From positions 62,001 to 126,000 of the forward strand of contig JALFJQ010000063.1 of NCBI GenBank assembly GCA_022775085.1: 64,000 bases of DNA, in the 5' to 3' direction. The stretch is from Clostridiales bacterium (GTDB lineage: Bacteria; Bacillota; Clostridia; Oscillospirales; Oscillospiraceae). Below the pieces are notes generated by a model. That model worked only from the letters and a program-made list of their open reading frames with translations. It was not told where the DNA came from and did not search any database. The position numbers were made by a program, and so were the translations under genes. This document shows positions 1-8,944 of this stretch, piece by piece (the first letter of the stretch is position 1; each line of letters begins with the position of its first letter).

Positions 1-1
1 G

Positions 2-373
2 GTGCTTCAGGCGGGCTACTACGCCAGGGGCGGCGAGATTTTCGTACTGGATATGGGTGAGCCTGTGAAAATTGACACCATGGCCCGGAATATGATCCGT
101 CTCAGCGGCTACGAGCCGGATGTGGATATTAAGATCGTATATACCGGCCTGCGTCCCGGTGAAAAGCTCTATGAGGAGCTGCTTATGAAAGAAGAGGGAA
201 TGCAGGAGACAGCCAACAAGCTCATCCATATTGGAAAGCCCATTGAAATGGATGACGAGAAATTCCGGCAGCAGTTGGAAATGCTGGACAAGGCCTGCAA
301 GGCGGAGGTCAGCAATATGAAGGATATTGTGGCGGAAATTGTGCCAACCTATAAACGCAAGGTGGAAGTCTGA
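2..373 (+). CDS. Nucleotide-sugar dehydratase/epimerase, CapD/FlaA1-like (3' end only)
   Basis: Only the last 123 or so codons are in the window; the gene runs off the left edge, so the first in-frame GTG is not claimed as the start. The remaining sequence has the C-terminal signature of membrane CapD/WbpM/FlaA1-type UDP-GlcNAc 4,6-dehydratases: a VLDMGEPVKI stretch followed by LRPGEKLYEELL. These SDR enzymes make 4-keto-6-deoxy UDP-sugars for surface glycans. It is the first visible gene of the polysaccharide locus and lies 19 bp before the initiating sugar transferase, the usual order in Gram-positive capsule clusters. Family assignment is firm; exact substrate cannot be judged from the tail. 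Confidence 0.85.
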   Translation: MLQAGYYARGGEIFVLDMGEPVKIDTMARNMIRLSGYEPDVDIKIVYTGLRPGEKLYEELLMKEEGMQETANKLIHIGKPIEMDDEKFRQQLEMLDKACKAEVSNMKDIVAEIVPTYKRKVEV

Positions 374-392
374 CCGGAAGAGGGGACGATTC

Positions 393-1007
393 ATGTATCT
401 GAAATTTGGAAAACGTTTTCTGGATGTGATCCTGTCGGGCTGCGCCATTGTGGTGCTGTCTCCGGTATATCTGCTGGTGAGTCTGGCCATCAAGCTGGAT
501 GACCCCGGCCCGGTATTCTTCCGGCAGAAGCGGGTGGGGATTCACAAGACCCACTTCCAGATCCTGAAGTTCCGCACCATGAAGTGCAGCACGCCTAAGG
601 ACGTGCCCACCCACCTGCTGGAAAACCCGGAGCAGTATATCACTCGGGTGGGAAAGGTGCTGCGGAAAACCTCTCTGGACGAGCTTCCCCAGATTTTTCA
701 GATTTTTACGGGTAAAATGTCCATTATCGGCCCCCGACCTGCCCTGTGGAACCAGTTTGATCTGATCGCCGAGCGGGACAAGTACGGCGCCAACGACATT
801 CGGCCCGGTCTCACCGGCTGGGCCCAGATCAACGGACGGGACGAGCTGCCCATTGACGTGAAGGCACGGTTTGATGGGGAGTACGTGGAAAAAATGAGTT
901 TCCGGTTCGACTGCAAGTGCTTCTTCGGAACCATCGCCTCGGTACTTCGTTCCGACGGCGTGGTGGAGGGCGGCACCGGCCAGCTGGAGAAGGAGAAAAA
1001 GCAATGA
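393..1007 (+). CDS. Initiating phosphoglycosyl transferase (PglC/WcaJ-type bacterial sugar transferase)
   Basis: A 204-residue monotopic phosphoglycosyl transferase that should place the first sugar phosphate on undecaprenyl phosphate and so start the repeat unit. The ATG at 393 has a GGAAGAGGGG Shine-Dalgarno just upstream; a longer in-frame opening back to 327 would overlap the previous gene and is not used. Visible features are an N-terminal re-entrant hydrophobic helix (about residues 8-30), KFRTMK, the catalytic Asp-Glu pair in SLDELPQ (D96, E97) and the GPRPALW and RPGLTGWAQINGR motifs. The short length matches PglC-like enzymes rather than full WbaP/WcaJ proteins. The stop overlaps the next ATG by 4 bp, which suggests translational coupling. 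Confidence 0.93.
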   Translation: MYLKFGKRFLDVILSGCAIVVLSPVYLLVSLAIKLDDPGPVFFRQKRVGIHKTHFQILKFRTMKCSTPKDVPTHLLENPEQYITRVGKVLRKTSLDELPQIFQIFTGKMSIIGPRPALWNQFDLIAERDKYGANDIRPGLTGWAQINGRDELPIDVKARFDGEYVEKMSFRFDCKCFFGTIASVLRSDGVVEGGTGQLEKEKKQ

Positions 1008-1882
1008 AGCGGATTCTGATCACCGGTGCCGGCGGTTACATCGGCCTGCGCGTCAAGGCATATCTTGAGCGGTGGCCGGGGGATTACCGGGTGGAAACCC
1101 TCAGTCTGCGCTCTGATGATTGGCGTCAGCGCTCCTTTCAGGGCGTTGATTCCATCCTCCACACCGCGGCCATTGTGCACCAGCCAAAATCCAAGGATGA
1201 CCCTACTCAGGCGGAGCTGTACGACCGTGTGAACCACCGACTGACTGCAGAAGTGGCGGAAAAAGCAAAACGTGAGGGCGTGGGCCAGTTCCTGTTCCTC
1301 AGCTCCGAGAGCGTCTACGGCCTTCATGCCCCGGTGGGAAGGGTCGTTACCATTACGAAGGATACGCCCATCCGCCCCGTGGACAACTATGGCATCAGCA
1401 AGGCCAGAGCAGAAGAGGATTTGTCTGCTCTCCGGGACGACCGCTTCAAGGTGGTCATTCTCCGTCCGCCCATGATCTACGGCAGGGGTTGTAAGGGGAA
1501 CTATCAAACCTTGGCGAAGCTGGCAAAGAAGCTTCCTGTATTTCCTCTGGTGGAAAATCAGCGTTCCATGCTGTATATCGACAATTTATGCGAGTTTATC
1601 CGCCTGCTGGTGGAGGACGGTGCCGACGGCCTGTACTGCCCCCAGAACGCGGAATATGTGTCCACCTCCGATATGGTGAACCGGATCGCCCACGCAAACG
1701 GCCGCGGGCTCCTGATGGTTCCTGGCTTCGGCTGGACGCTGAAGCTCCTTAGTCCTATGACCGGGATGGTGGACAAGGCCTTCGGCAGCCTGTGCTATGA
1801 CCGCCAGCTAAGCGACTATCCAAAAAACTACTGCGTCAAATCCTTTGACGAATCCATTCTGGAAACGGAGGGAAAAATTTGA
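1004..1882 (+). CDS. SDR-family NAD(P)-dependent sugar epimerase/dehydratase
   Basis: A 292-residue short-chain dehydrogenase of the extended type. The Rossmann motif GAGGYIG is at residues 8-14, an SSESVYG strand carries the catalytic Ser, and the YGISK motif gives Y129 and K133. A conserved ILRPPMIYGRG stretch follows, as in UDP-sugar epimerases. The ATG at 1004 overlaps the previous stop (ATGA), and the stop overlaps the TTG of the next gene. The substrate is not evident. Similar genes next to PglC-type transferases act as 4-epimerases or reductases on undecaprenyl-linked or UDP-linked sugars, so a role in making the first sugar is plausible but inferred. Confidence 0.85.
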   Translation: MKRILITGAGGYIGLRVKAYLERWPGDYRVETLSLRSDDWRQRSFQGVDSILHTAAIVHQPKSKDDPTQAELYDRVNHRLTAEVAEKAKREGVGQFLFLSSESVYGLHAPVGRVVTITKDTPIRPVDNYGISKARAEEDLSALRDDRFKVVILRPPMIYGRGCKGNYQTLAKLAKKLPVFPLVENQRSMLYIDNLCEFIRLLVEDGADGLYCPQNAEYVSTSDMVNRIAHANGRGLLMVPGFGWTLKLLSPMTGMVDKAFGSLCYDRQLSDYPKNYCVKSFDESILETEGKI

Positions 1883-3096
1883 AGCAGAAAAAGGACATTT
1901 TGTTTGCCTGCCAGTTTTTTCACCCTGAGTATATTTCCTCCGCCCAACTGCCCTTTGATACCGCGAAGGCCTTAACCGCGGCTGGATACTCCGTGGACGT
2001 GCTGTGCGGCTACCCCAGAGAATATCTGGACGGCACAGACATTCCTGTCCGGGAGACGGTGGAGGGCATCGGCATTCATCGCCTCAAGTACATCCAGCTG
2101 GACCGCTCCGGCTTTCTGGGGCGCATCGTCAATTACTTTTCCTTCACCTTCATGGTGCTGCTGAATCTGCCGAAGCTGCGGCATTACCGCTCCATCGTGG
2201 TCTATTCCAACCCGCCGATTTTACCGTGGATCGTGTCCTGGGCCAAAACGCTGTTCGGCACCAAGCTGGTGTTCGTTGCTTATGATCTGTACCCTGAGGT
2301 GGCCACGGTGACGAAGACTCTGGGGGAGGGGAACCCCATCTGCCGGCTGATGAACCACATCAACCGCTGCATCTGCCGCCGGGCAGACCGAATCGTGGCG
2401 CTGTCCAGCGAGATGAAAACCTACATTTTGAATCACCGGGACTACTCCGAAAATAACGTGAAAGTGATCCCCAACTGGTATGCAGACCACGGCGTTGTCG
2501 CGGACAACCGGGAGAAGAACCCCTTCCGGGAAGTAACGAAGGGCCGCTTCACCGTGTCCTATTTCGGCAACATGGGCACCATGCAGGATATGAACACCCT
2601 CTTGGAAGCGGTGCGGGAATTGCGGCACGAGGACGTATTTTTTCTTTTCGCCGGACACGGCAACAAAATGGAAGCCCTCAAGGAGACGGTTCATGCGGAG
2701 AGGATTGAAAATATTGCCATCTACCCATTCCTTCACGGGCAGGACTTTCAGGACGCCCTCGCCATCAGTGACTGCGCACTGGTGACGCTGGTGAAAGGCG
2801 CCACAGGATTATGCGTTCCCAGTAAGACCTACAGCTACATGATGCAGGGTATTCCGCTGCTGGCAGTTATGGATGAAGGCGACATCGTCTCGGACATTGA
2901 ACGCGGCGCGGGCCGCTGGGTCCGAAACGGGGAAGGGAAGCTGCTGGCACAGCACATCCGGGAAATGAAAGAAAAACCGGATATGGTTCGCCGGATGCGT
3001 CTTACCTGTCGGGAGCTTTATGAGAAAAAATACACGGAAGAAATCTGCACACAGCAGTATGTTACCCTGTTCCGGGAACTTTTGGGGCAGGAATAG
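1879..3096 (+). CDS. GT4 glycosyltransferase, WbuB-like (candidate L-FucNAc transferase)
   Basis: A 405-residue GT-B glycosyltransferase of family 4. The N-terminus reads FFHPEYISSAQLPFDTAKAL, the pattern of WbuB-type enzymes that accept UDP-N-acetyl-L-fucosamine. The C-terminal half has SYFGNMG and a nucleotide-sugar region ending in VPSKTYSYMMQGIPLLAV. Translation appears to start at a TTG (1879) overlapping the preceding stop by 4 bp. The three downstream genes encode the complete UDP-L-FucNAc pathway, as in the fnlABC-wbuB arrangement of some O-antigen loci, so transfer of L-FucNAc is a reasonable inference. Acceptor and linkage are unknown. Confidence 0.85.
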   Translation: MKQKKDILFACQFFHPEYISSAQLPFDTAKALTAAGYSVDVLCGYPREYLDGTDIPVRETVEGIGIHRLKYIQLDRSGFLGRIVNYFSFTFMVLLNLPKLRHYRSIVVYSNPPILPWIVSWAKTLFGTKLVFVAYDLYPEVATVTKTLGEGNPICRLMNHINRCICRRADRIVALSSEMKTYILNHRDYSENNVKVIPNWYADHGVVADNREKNPFREVTKGRFTVSYFGNMGTMQDMNTLLEAVRELRHEDVFFLFAGHGNKMEALKETVHAERIENIAIYPFLHGQDFQDALAISDCALVTLVKGATGLCVPSKTYSYMMQGIPLLAVMDEGDIVSDIERGAGRWVRNGEGKLLAQHIREMKEKPDMVRRMRLTCRELYEKKYTEEICTQQYVTLFRELLGQE

Positions 3097-3106
3097 GAGA
3101 GAAAAT

Positions 3107-4156
3107 ATGAGCATTTTCGCAAAGAAAACCCTGATGATCACCGGCGGCACCGGCTCCTTCGGCAACGCGGTGCTGAACCGGTTTCTGGACACGGACATCG
3201 GCGAAATCCGCATTTTTTCCCGGGACGAAAAAAAGCAGGACGATATGCGCCACGAATTTCAGGCAAAGCTGCCGGAGGCTTCCAACAAGATCAAGTTTTT
3301 CATCGGCGATGTCCGGGACATCCAATCGGTGAAAAATGCCATGCACGGGGTGGATTATATTTTCCACGCAGCGGCTCTGAAGCAGGTGCCCTCCTGCGAG
3401 TTCTTCCCCATGGAGGCGGTGAAAACCAACGTCTTTGGCACGGACAATGTGCTGACCGCCGCCATTGAGGCCGGGGTGAAAACCGTTATCTGCCTGTCCA
3501 CGGACAAGGCCGCCTACCCCGTCAATGCCATGGGCACCTCCAAGGCCATGATGGAGAAGGTCATCGTGGCAAAATCCCGTACCGTGTCCCCTGACGCAAC
3601 CAAAATCTGCTGCACCCGCTACGGCAATGTCATGTGCTCCCGGGGCAGCGTCATCCCCCTGTGGATTGACCAGATCAAGGCGGGCAACCCCATCACCATC
3701 ACCGAACCCAATATGACCCGGTTCATTATGTCGCTGGAGGAAGCGGTGGATCTGGTGCTCTTTGCCTTCGAGCACGGCACCAGCGGCGACATTCTGGTGC
3801 AGAAGGCTCCGGCCTGCACCATCGCCACCCTGGCCCAGGCGGTGACGGAGCTGTTCCACCCCGGTCACGAGATCAAGGTCATCGGCATCCGCCACGGCGA
3901 AAAGATGTACGAGACTCTGCTTACCAACGAGGAATGCGCCCACGCCGTTGATCTGGGGAACTTCTACCGGGTGCCCTGCGACAAGCGGGACTTAAACTAT
4001 GACAAATATTTCCGTGTGGGCGACGTGGAGCGCAACGTCCTGACGGAGTTCAATTCCAACAATACCCAGCTTCTGGATGTGGAGCAGGTGAAGGAAAAGC
4101 TCCTGTCTCTGGCCTACATCCGGGAAGAACTGGAAGCGTGGAAGAACGAACGCTGA
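3107..4156 (+). CDS. capE: UDP-GlcNAc 4,6-dehydratase/5-epimerase, CapE/FnlA/WbjB
   Basis: A 349-residue SDR enzyme, close to the usual length of CapE (about 340). It should convert UDP-GlcNAc to UDP-2-acetamido-2,6-dideoxy-beta-L-arabino-4-hexulose, the first step to UDP-L-FucNAc. Visible motifs are GGTGSFGNAV near the N-terminus, the STDKAAYPVNAMGTSK block, and RHGEKMYETLL at the C-terminal side. The usual catalytic Tyr of YxxxK is Met here (M142, K146); an altered SMK triad is characteristic of CapE, so this is not damage. ATG 3107 follows an AGGAGAGAAAAT Shine-Dalgarno, and capF and capG follow directly. Confidence 0.95.
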   Translation: MSIFAKKTLMITGGTGSFGNAVLNRFLDTDIGEIRIFSRDEKKQDDMRHEFQAKLPEASNKIKFFIGDVRDIQSVKNAMHGVDYIFHAAALKQVPSCEFFPMEAVKTNVFGTDNVLTAAIEAGVKTVICLSTDKAAYPVNAMGTSKAMMEKVIVAKSRTVSPDATKICCTRYGNVMCSRGSVIPLWIDQIKAGNPITITEPNMTRFIMSLEEAVDLVLFAFEHGTSGDILVQKAPACTIATLAQAVTELFHPGHEIKVIGIRHGEKMYETLLTNEECAHAVDLGNFYRVPCDKRDLNYDKYFRVGDVERNVLTEFNSNNTQLLDVEQVKEKLLSLAYIREELEAWKNER

Positions 4157-4168
4157 GAGGGACAGAAC

Positions 4169-5371
4169 ATGAACATTCTGATTACCGGCGCGGCGGGCTT
4201 TGTAGGTAAGAATCTGAGCGCGGCGCTCCACTGCCTGCAAAACGGTACAGACAGAACCCGGCCCGGCCTCTCGATTGGAGAACTGTACCTGTACGACAAG
4301 GCTTCACCGGCGGCGCTGCTGGAGGAAGCCTGCCAAAAGGCGGATTTTGTCTTTAACCTTGCGGGGGTGAACCGCCCGAAGGAGCAGGAAGAATTCATGG
4401 AGGGCAACTTTGGATTTGCCTCTACGTTACTGGATACTCTGAAAAGATATAAAAATACCTGCCCTGTCATGCTGTCCTCCTCCATTCAGGCGACCTTAGT
4501 GGGCCGCTATGCCCAGGGCGGCTACGGCCTGTCCAAGAAGGCGGGGGAGGAGCTGTTCTTCCGTTACGGAGAGGAAACCGGGGCAAAGGTGCTGGTGTAC
4601 CGCTTTCCGAACCTGTTCGGCAAGTGGTGCCGCCCCAATTATAACAGTGTCGTGGCTACCTTCTGCTACAACTACGCCCATGACCTGCCCATTTCCGTCA
4701 GCGACCCGGCGGTGGAGCTGGAAATGCTGTATATTGACGATTTGGTGACGGAAATGCTGGATGCGCTGGAAGGAAAGGAGCATCACTGTGAATTTGAGGG
4801 CCTGACCACGGTGCTGACAGAAACCGGACGCTACTGCGCCGCTCCCGTGTCACACCGGGTCACGCTGGGGGAGATCGTAGCGTTGCTGGACAGCTTCAAG
4901 GCGCAGCCCCAGACCCTCGTTATGCCGGAGATTCCCGATGGCGGCTTTGCCAAAAAGCTGTATTCCACCTACCTTTCCTATCTCCCCAGAGAAAAGGCCA
5001 TCTTCCCTCTGAAAATGAACGAGGATGCCCGTGGAAGCTTCACGGAGCTGCTGAAAACCGAAAACTGCGGCCAGTTCAGCGTGAATATCTCAAAACCCGG
5101 CATCACCAAGGGCCAGCACTGGCACAATACCAAGTGGGAATTCTTCATTGTGGTGTCCGGTAAGGGCCTGATTCAGCAGCGGAAGATCGGCTCCGGGGAA
5201 GTGCTGAATTTTGAAGTTTCCGGCGAAAAAATTCAGGCGGTGCACATGCTGCCCGGCTATACACACAACATTATTAACCTTTCTGATACCGAGAACCTTG
5301 TGACCCTGATGTGGGCCAACGAGCGCTTTGATCCCGCCCGGCCCGACACGTTTTTTGAGGTGGTTGAGTAA
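4169..5371 (+). CDS. capF: CapF/FnlB: bifunctional SDR reductase plus cupin for UDP-L-FucNAc synthesis
   Basis: A 400-residue two-domain protein. The N-terminal SDR domain has GAAGFVGKNL and the catalytic pair in YGLSK (Y119, K123) and should reduce the 4-keto group with NADPH. The C-terminal cupin, roughly residues 290-398, shows the metal-binding pattern GQHWHNTKWEFF (H317, H319, E324) with a further His at 366 in PGYTHN; in CapF this domain performs the 3-epimerisation. It is slightly longer than the S. aureus protein (about 369). It sits 12 bp after capE, and its stop overlaps the capG start. Confidence 0.95.
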   Translation: MNILITGAAGFVGKNLSAALHCLQNGTDRTRPGLSIGELYLYDKASPAALLEEACQKADFVFNLAGVNRPKEQEEFMEGNFGFASTLLDTLKRYKNTCPVMLSSSIQATLVGRYAQGGYGLSKKAGEELFFRYGEETGAKVLVYRFPNLFGKWCRPNYNSVVATFCYNYAHDLPISVSDPAVELEMLYIDDLVTEMLDALEGKEHHCEFEGLTTVLTETGRYCAAPVSHRVTLGEIVALLDSFKAQPQTLVMPEIPDGGFAKKLYSTYLSYLPREKAIFPLKMNEDARGSFTELLKTENCGQFSVNISKPGITKGQHWHNTKWEFFIVVSGKGLIQQRKIGSGEVLNFEVSGEKIQAVHMLPGYTHNIINLSDTENLVTLMWANERFDPARPDTFFEVVE

Positions 5372-6555
5372 TGGAAATGAAGCTGGACTATTCCGACGTT
5401 TCTTTCAAGAATAACGGAAAATTAAAGCTTTTGATTATCGTGGGCACCCGCCCGGAGATCATCCGTCTGGCGGCGGTCATCAACAAGTGCCGACAGTATT
5501 TTGACTGCATTCTGGCCCACACCGGGCAGAACTACGACTATAATCTCAACGGCATTTTCTTCCGGGATTTAGGGCTAGCAGACCCGGAGGTGTACATGAA
5601 CGCGGTGGGCGACGACCTTGGCGCCACCGTGGGCAATATTATCAACTGCTCCTATAAGCTCATGGCGCAAATCAAGCCTGACGCCATGTTGATTCTGGGA
5701 GACACCAACTCCTGCCTGAGCGCCATCCCCGCCAAGCGGCTGCACATTCCCATTTTCCACATGGAGGCCGGCAACCGCTGCAAGGACGAGTGCCTGCCGG
5801 AGGAGACCAACCGCCGGATTGTGGACATTATCTCCGATGTGAATCTGGCCTACTCCGAGCACGCACGGAAGTATCTTTACGACTGCGGACTGCCCAAGGA
5901 ACGTACCTACGTCACCGGATCCCCCATGGCGGAGGTGCTCCACGCCAACCTCCCCGCCATTGAAGCATCCGATATTCATGCGCGTCTGGGACTGGAAAAG
6001 GGCCGCTACATCCTGCTTTCCGCCCACCGGGAGGAGAACATTGATACGGAGAAAAACTTCTTCTCTCTGTTCAACGCCATCAACGCCATGGCGGAAAAGT
6101 ACGATATGCCCATCCTCTACTCCTGCCATCCCCGCTCCAAAAAGCGCTTGGAAGCAACGGGCTTCCAGCTGGACAGGCGGGTGATCCAGAGCACCCCCTT
6201 GGGCTTTCATGACTACAACTGCCTGCAAATGAACGCCTTCGCGGTGGTGTCCGATTCCGGCACCCTTCCGGAGGAGTCCAGCTTCTTTACCTCCGTGGGC
6301 CATCCCTTCCCGGCGGTGTGCATCCGCACCTCCACGGAACGGCCCGAGGCCTTGGACAAGGGCTGCTTCGTGCTGGCGGGCATCGATGAAGGGCACCTTT
6401 TGCAGGCGGTGGACACCGCCGTGGAGATGAACCGAAACGGCGACAACGGCATTCCGGTGCCCGATTATGTGGAAGAAAACGTATCCACTAAGGTGGTGAA
6501 GATCATCCAGTCCTACACCGGCGTGGTGGACAAGATGGTCTGGCGAAAATATTGA
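5371..6555 (+). CDS. capG: UDP-N-acetylglucosamine 2-epimerase family, CapG/FnlC/WbjD (UDP-L-FucNAc synthase)
   Basis: A 394-residue WecB-like GT-B fold epimerase. The N-terminal domain has GTRPEIIRLAAV and AHTGQNYD; the middle has GDTNS and FHMEAGNRCKDECLPEETNRR; later come SAHREEN and SDSGTLPEESSFF, which bind the UDP part. In the CapE-CapF-CapG pathway this enzyme makes the final C2 epimerisation, from UDP-L-PneNAc-type product to UDP-L-FucNAc. The ATG at 5371 shares a base with the capF stop. Gene order capE-capF-capG supports this over a generic WecB/MnaA role. Confidence 0.94.
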   Translation: MEMKLDYSDVSFKNNGKLKLLIIVGTRPEIIRLAAVINKCRQYFDCILAHTGQNYDYNLNGIFFRDLGLADPEVYMNAVGDDLGATVGNIINCSYKLMAQIKPDAMLILGDTNSCLSAIPAKRLHIPIFHMEAGNRCKDECLPEETNRRIVDIISDVNLAYSEHARKYLYDCGLPKERTYVTGSPMAEVLHANLPAIEASDIHARLGLEKGRYILLSAHREENIDTEKNFFSLFNAINAMAEKYDMPILYSCHPRSKKRLEATGFQLDRRVIQSTPLGFHDYNCLQMNAFAVVSDSGTLPEESSFFTSVGHPFPAVCIRTSTERPEALDKGCFVLAGIDEGHLLQAVDTAVEMNRNGDNGIPVPDYVEENVSTKVVKIIQSYTGVVDKMVWRKY

Positions 6556-6575
6556 TTGAATAGGAGGCGAGCCGG

Positions 6576-7685
6576 GTGAAGTATCTGTTTATCAATGTGG
6601 TGGCCGGATACGGCAGCACGGGCCGCATCGCGGCGGACAAATGCCGGGAGCTGAATGCTCAGGGACATACCTGTGTGCTCGCCTACGGACGGATGAAAAC
6701 CGGCTGTGAGGACATCCAAACGGTGAGAATCGGTTCGGATTTCAATGTGAAGCTTCACGCGCTGGAAAGCCGGATGCTGGATAACAGCGGCTTTGGCTCC
6801 AAACGAGTCACCGCCGCCTTCCTCGAATGGGTCAGAGAATATGACCCGGACGTGATCTGGCTGCACAATGTCCACGGCTACTACATCCACATCGGGGAGC
6901 TGTTTGGCTATCTTCGCACCTGCGGGAAGAAAATCCTGTGGACGCTCCATGATTGCTGGGCCTTTACCGGGCACTGTGCCTATTTTGACTATGTTCAGTG
7001 CGAAAAATGGCAGACCGGCTGCCGTGATTGCCCCCAAAAGCACACCTACCCGGAAAGCGTTCTGCTGGACAACAGCCGCGGAAATTACGAACGCAAGCGG
7101 GCGCTGTTTACTGGCATTCCCAACCTGACCCTGACGGTGCCCTCCCACTGGCTGGAGAGCCGGGTGAAAAGGAGTTTCCTGAAAGATTACCCGGTGGAAG
7201 TTGTTTATAATCAGGTGGATGAAGGTATCTTTCAGCCTATCCCCGGAGATTTTCGGAAAAAATACGGTCTGGAAGAGAAATTCGTCGTGCTGGGTGTTGC
7301 CAGCGTGTGGGAGGAGCGGAAAGGCCTGAAGGATTTTATCGCCTTGAGTAAGCTGCTGGATGACCGCTTCCGAATTGTGCTCATCGGCCTGAACCCAAAG
7401 CAGCTGGCGGATTTGCCTGGCGAAATTTTGGGCCTGCCCAGAACCGACAATGTAGGGGAACTTGTGCATGCCTATTCGGCGGCGGATGTTTTCGTCTGCC
7501 CCAGCACCGAGGAGACCTTCGGAATGACGGTGCTGGAAGCCTGCTGCTGTGGGACAAAAGCGGTGGTCTATCAGGACACCGCCTGTGAGGAAGTGGCGAA
7601 GAAATTCGGCGGCATCGCCGTAAAGCGCGGCGCGGCGCATCTGCGTGATGCCATTATGAAACTGGCAGGGGAGGAGACCAAGTGA
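6576..7685 (+). CDS. GT4 glycosyltransferase with Cys-rich N-domain insert
   Basis: A 369-residue family 4 glycosyltransferase starting at a GTG preceded by TAGGAGGCGA. The N-terminal half contains TLHDCWAFTGHCAYF and a second Cys cluster (CEKWQTGCRDCPQK), a pattern shared by WcaC-like colanic-acid transferases; the cysteines may hold a structural metal or disulfide, which I cannot decide. The C-terminal domain has the sugar-nucleotide motif EETFGMTVLEA. It lies between capG and the wzy-like gene and overlaps the latter by 4 bp, so it belongs to the first polysaccharide unit. Donor and acceptor are unknown. Confidence 0.85.
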   Translation: MKYLFINVVAGYGSTGRIAADKCRELNAQGHTCVLAYGRMKTGCEDIQTVRIGSDFNVKLHALESRMLDNSGFGSKRVTAAFLEWVREYDPDVIWLHNVHGYYIHIGELFGYLRTCGKKILWTLHDCWAFTGHCAYFDYVQCEKWQTGCRDCPQKHTYPESVLLDNSRGNYERKRALFTGIPNLTLTVPSHWLESRVKRSFLKDYPVEVVYNQVDEGIFQPIPGDFRKKYGLEEKFVVLGVASVWEERKGLKDFIALSKLLDDRFRIVLIGLNPKQLADLPGEILGLPRTDNVGELVHAYSAADVFVCPSTEETFGMTVLEACCCGTKAVVYQDTACEEVAKKFGGIAVKRGAAHLRDAIMKLAGEETK

Positions 7686-8944
7686 AGCAATACCCATTTC
7701 CCGAAAACCGCTGGACAGGAGCCGCCCTGGGCCTGTATCTGTTTGCCATGCTGCTGCTGGCCCGGGACACCATCATAACCTCTGTCATTCTGGGATTCTA
7801 CAAATCTCAGTTTCTGATGCTGGCCCTCATGGGTCTGCTGGGGCTGGCTTTTCTGATTTACAACCGTCGGAATCTCCGGGAAATCCTGACGGATAAGCGG
7901 ATATTCCTGATTTTTGCCTTTTCTCTGTTTTTCGGGGCGGTGATGGTGCTGAAGCGGGACTGGCAGATGATGTATTTCAGCATTTTGCTGTGCCTGATTT
8001 TCCCGGTTTTTCTTACCTATTTCACTGACAGCAGCCGGGTCGCCAAATATTATGTGGTCATTCTGACGCTGCTGAGCGTGTATGCGCTGATCGCCACCTA
8101 TGTGCTCCGGAAGCTGGGCTATATGGGCCTCATTTCCCATCCGCGGTCCGTTACCAACGATGCGGGCATGGTGTTTTTTGACTACGGTCTGTGCTTTGCG
8201 GTGGATCACCGCTACTGGCACCGGAATTTCGGTATTTTCCGGGAGCCGGGGGTATACCAGTTCTTCCTGCTGCTGGGGCTGTACCTGAACCACTACTATG
8301 TGCAGTGGAAAAAAGAGGGGAGCCGCTGGATGTTCACTGCAATTCTGGCGGTGACCATGCTCTCCACCTACTCCATCGGCGGCTTCGCGGAGCTGGGCCT
8401 GTTCGCGGTGATCCTCTTCTTTGACAAGGGGTACTGGCGCACAAAGGCCGGCCGCTGGGTGGGAATTGGATGCGTGAGTGCCGCTGCGGCAGTGGCGGCG
8501 GCGGTGGTTATCCAGTCCACAAAAGCGGACTTCGTCTATTCGCCTTTTTATGAGCTGTATGATATGTTCATTCGTGTGACGACGGACTCGGAGTCCTCCT
8601 TGGACCGAACCAGCGCACTGATGACGGATCTGCGCCTGTTCCTGGATCACCCGCTGCTGGGCACGAAGATCGCGCCGGTGCTCCACGGGACCAACCACAA
8701 TACCAGCTCAAGTCTGATCCTGTTTGCGATTCTGGGCGCGGCAGGCGGCGCACTGCACCTTTTGTCGTGGGCCGCGCTGCTGTGGAAAAAGGAACGGAAG
8801 CTGATCTGGAACCTGGCACTGCTTCTGGTTTTCCTGATGTCTTTCAACACCCAGAATCTGGTGGCCGATGTGTTTTTCTGGCTGTTCCCCTGTATGACGC
8901 TTGTGGAACGGGGACTGCCGCTGCTTACGAAGAAGGAGGCATAG
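7682..8944 (+). CDS. Wzy-like polysaccharide polymerase (multi-pass membrane protein)
   Basis: A 420-residue integral membrane protein with roughly ten or more hydrophobic segments, a long loop after the middle (FREPGVYQFFLLLG region) and a second loop before the final helices. This matches the topology of O-antigen/capsule polymerases (Wzy/WaaL superfamily), which are poorly conserved in sequence. The motif RNFGIFREPGVYQ is typical of this group. It starts at GTG 7682, overlapping the previous stop. With the flippase at 13959 and the initiating transferase at 393 it completes a Wzx/Wzy export set. Assignment rests on topology and context. Confidence 0.8.
   Translation: MKQYPFPENRWTGAALGLYLFAMLLLARDTIITSVILGFYKSQFLMLALMGLLGLAFLIYNRRNLREILTDKRIFLIFAFSLFFGAVMVLKRDWQMMYFSILLCLIFPVFLTYFTDSSRVAKYYVVILTLLSVYALIATYVLRKLGYMGLISHPRSVTNDAGMVFFDYGLCFAVDHRYWHRNFGIFREPGVYQFFLLLGLYLNHYYVQWKKEGSRWMFTAILAVTMLSTYSIGGFAELGLFAVILFFDKGYWRTKAGRWVGIGCVSAAAAVAAAVVIQSTKADFVYSPFYELYDMFIRVTTDSESSLDRTSALMTDLRLFLDHPLLGTKIAPVLHGTNHNTSSSLILFAILGAAGGALHLLSWAALLWKKERKLIWNLALLLVFLMSFNTQNLVADVFFWLFPCMTLVERGLPLLTKKEA

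Noticed and set aside
3530..3532. CapE catalytic Tyr missing, possible inactivation
   Set aside because: The Met in the YxxxK position is characteristic of CapE-type enzymes, so it is a family feature.
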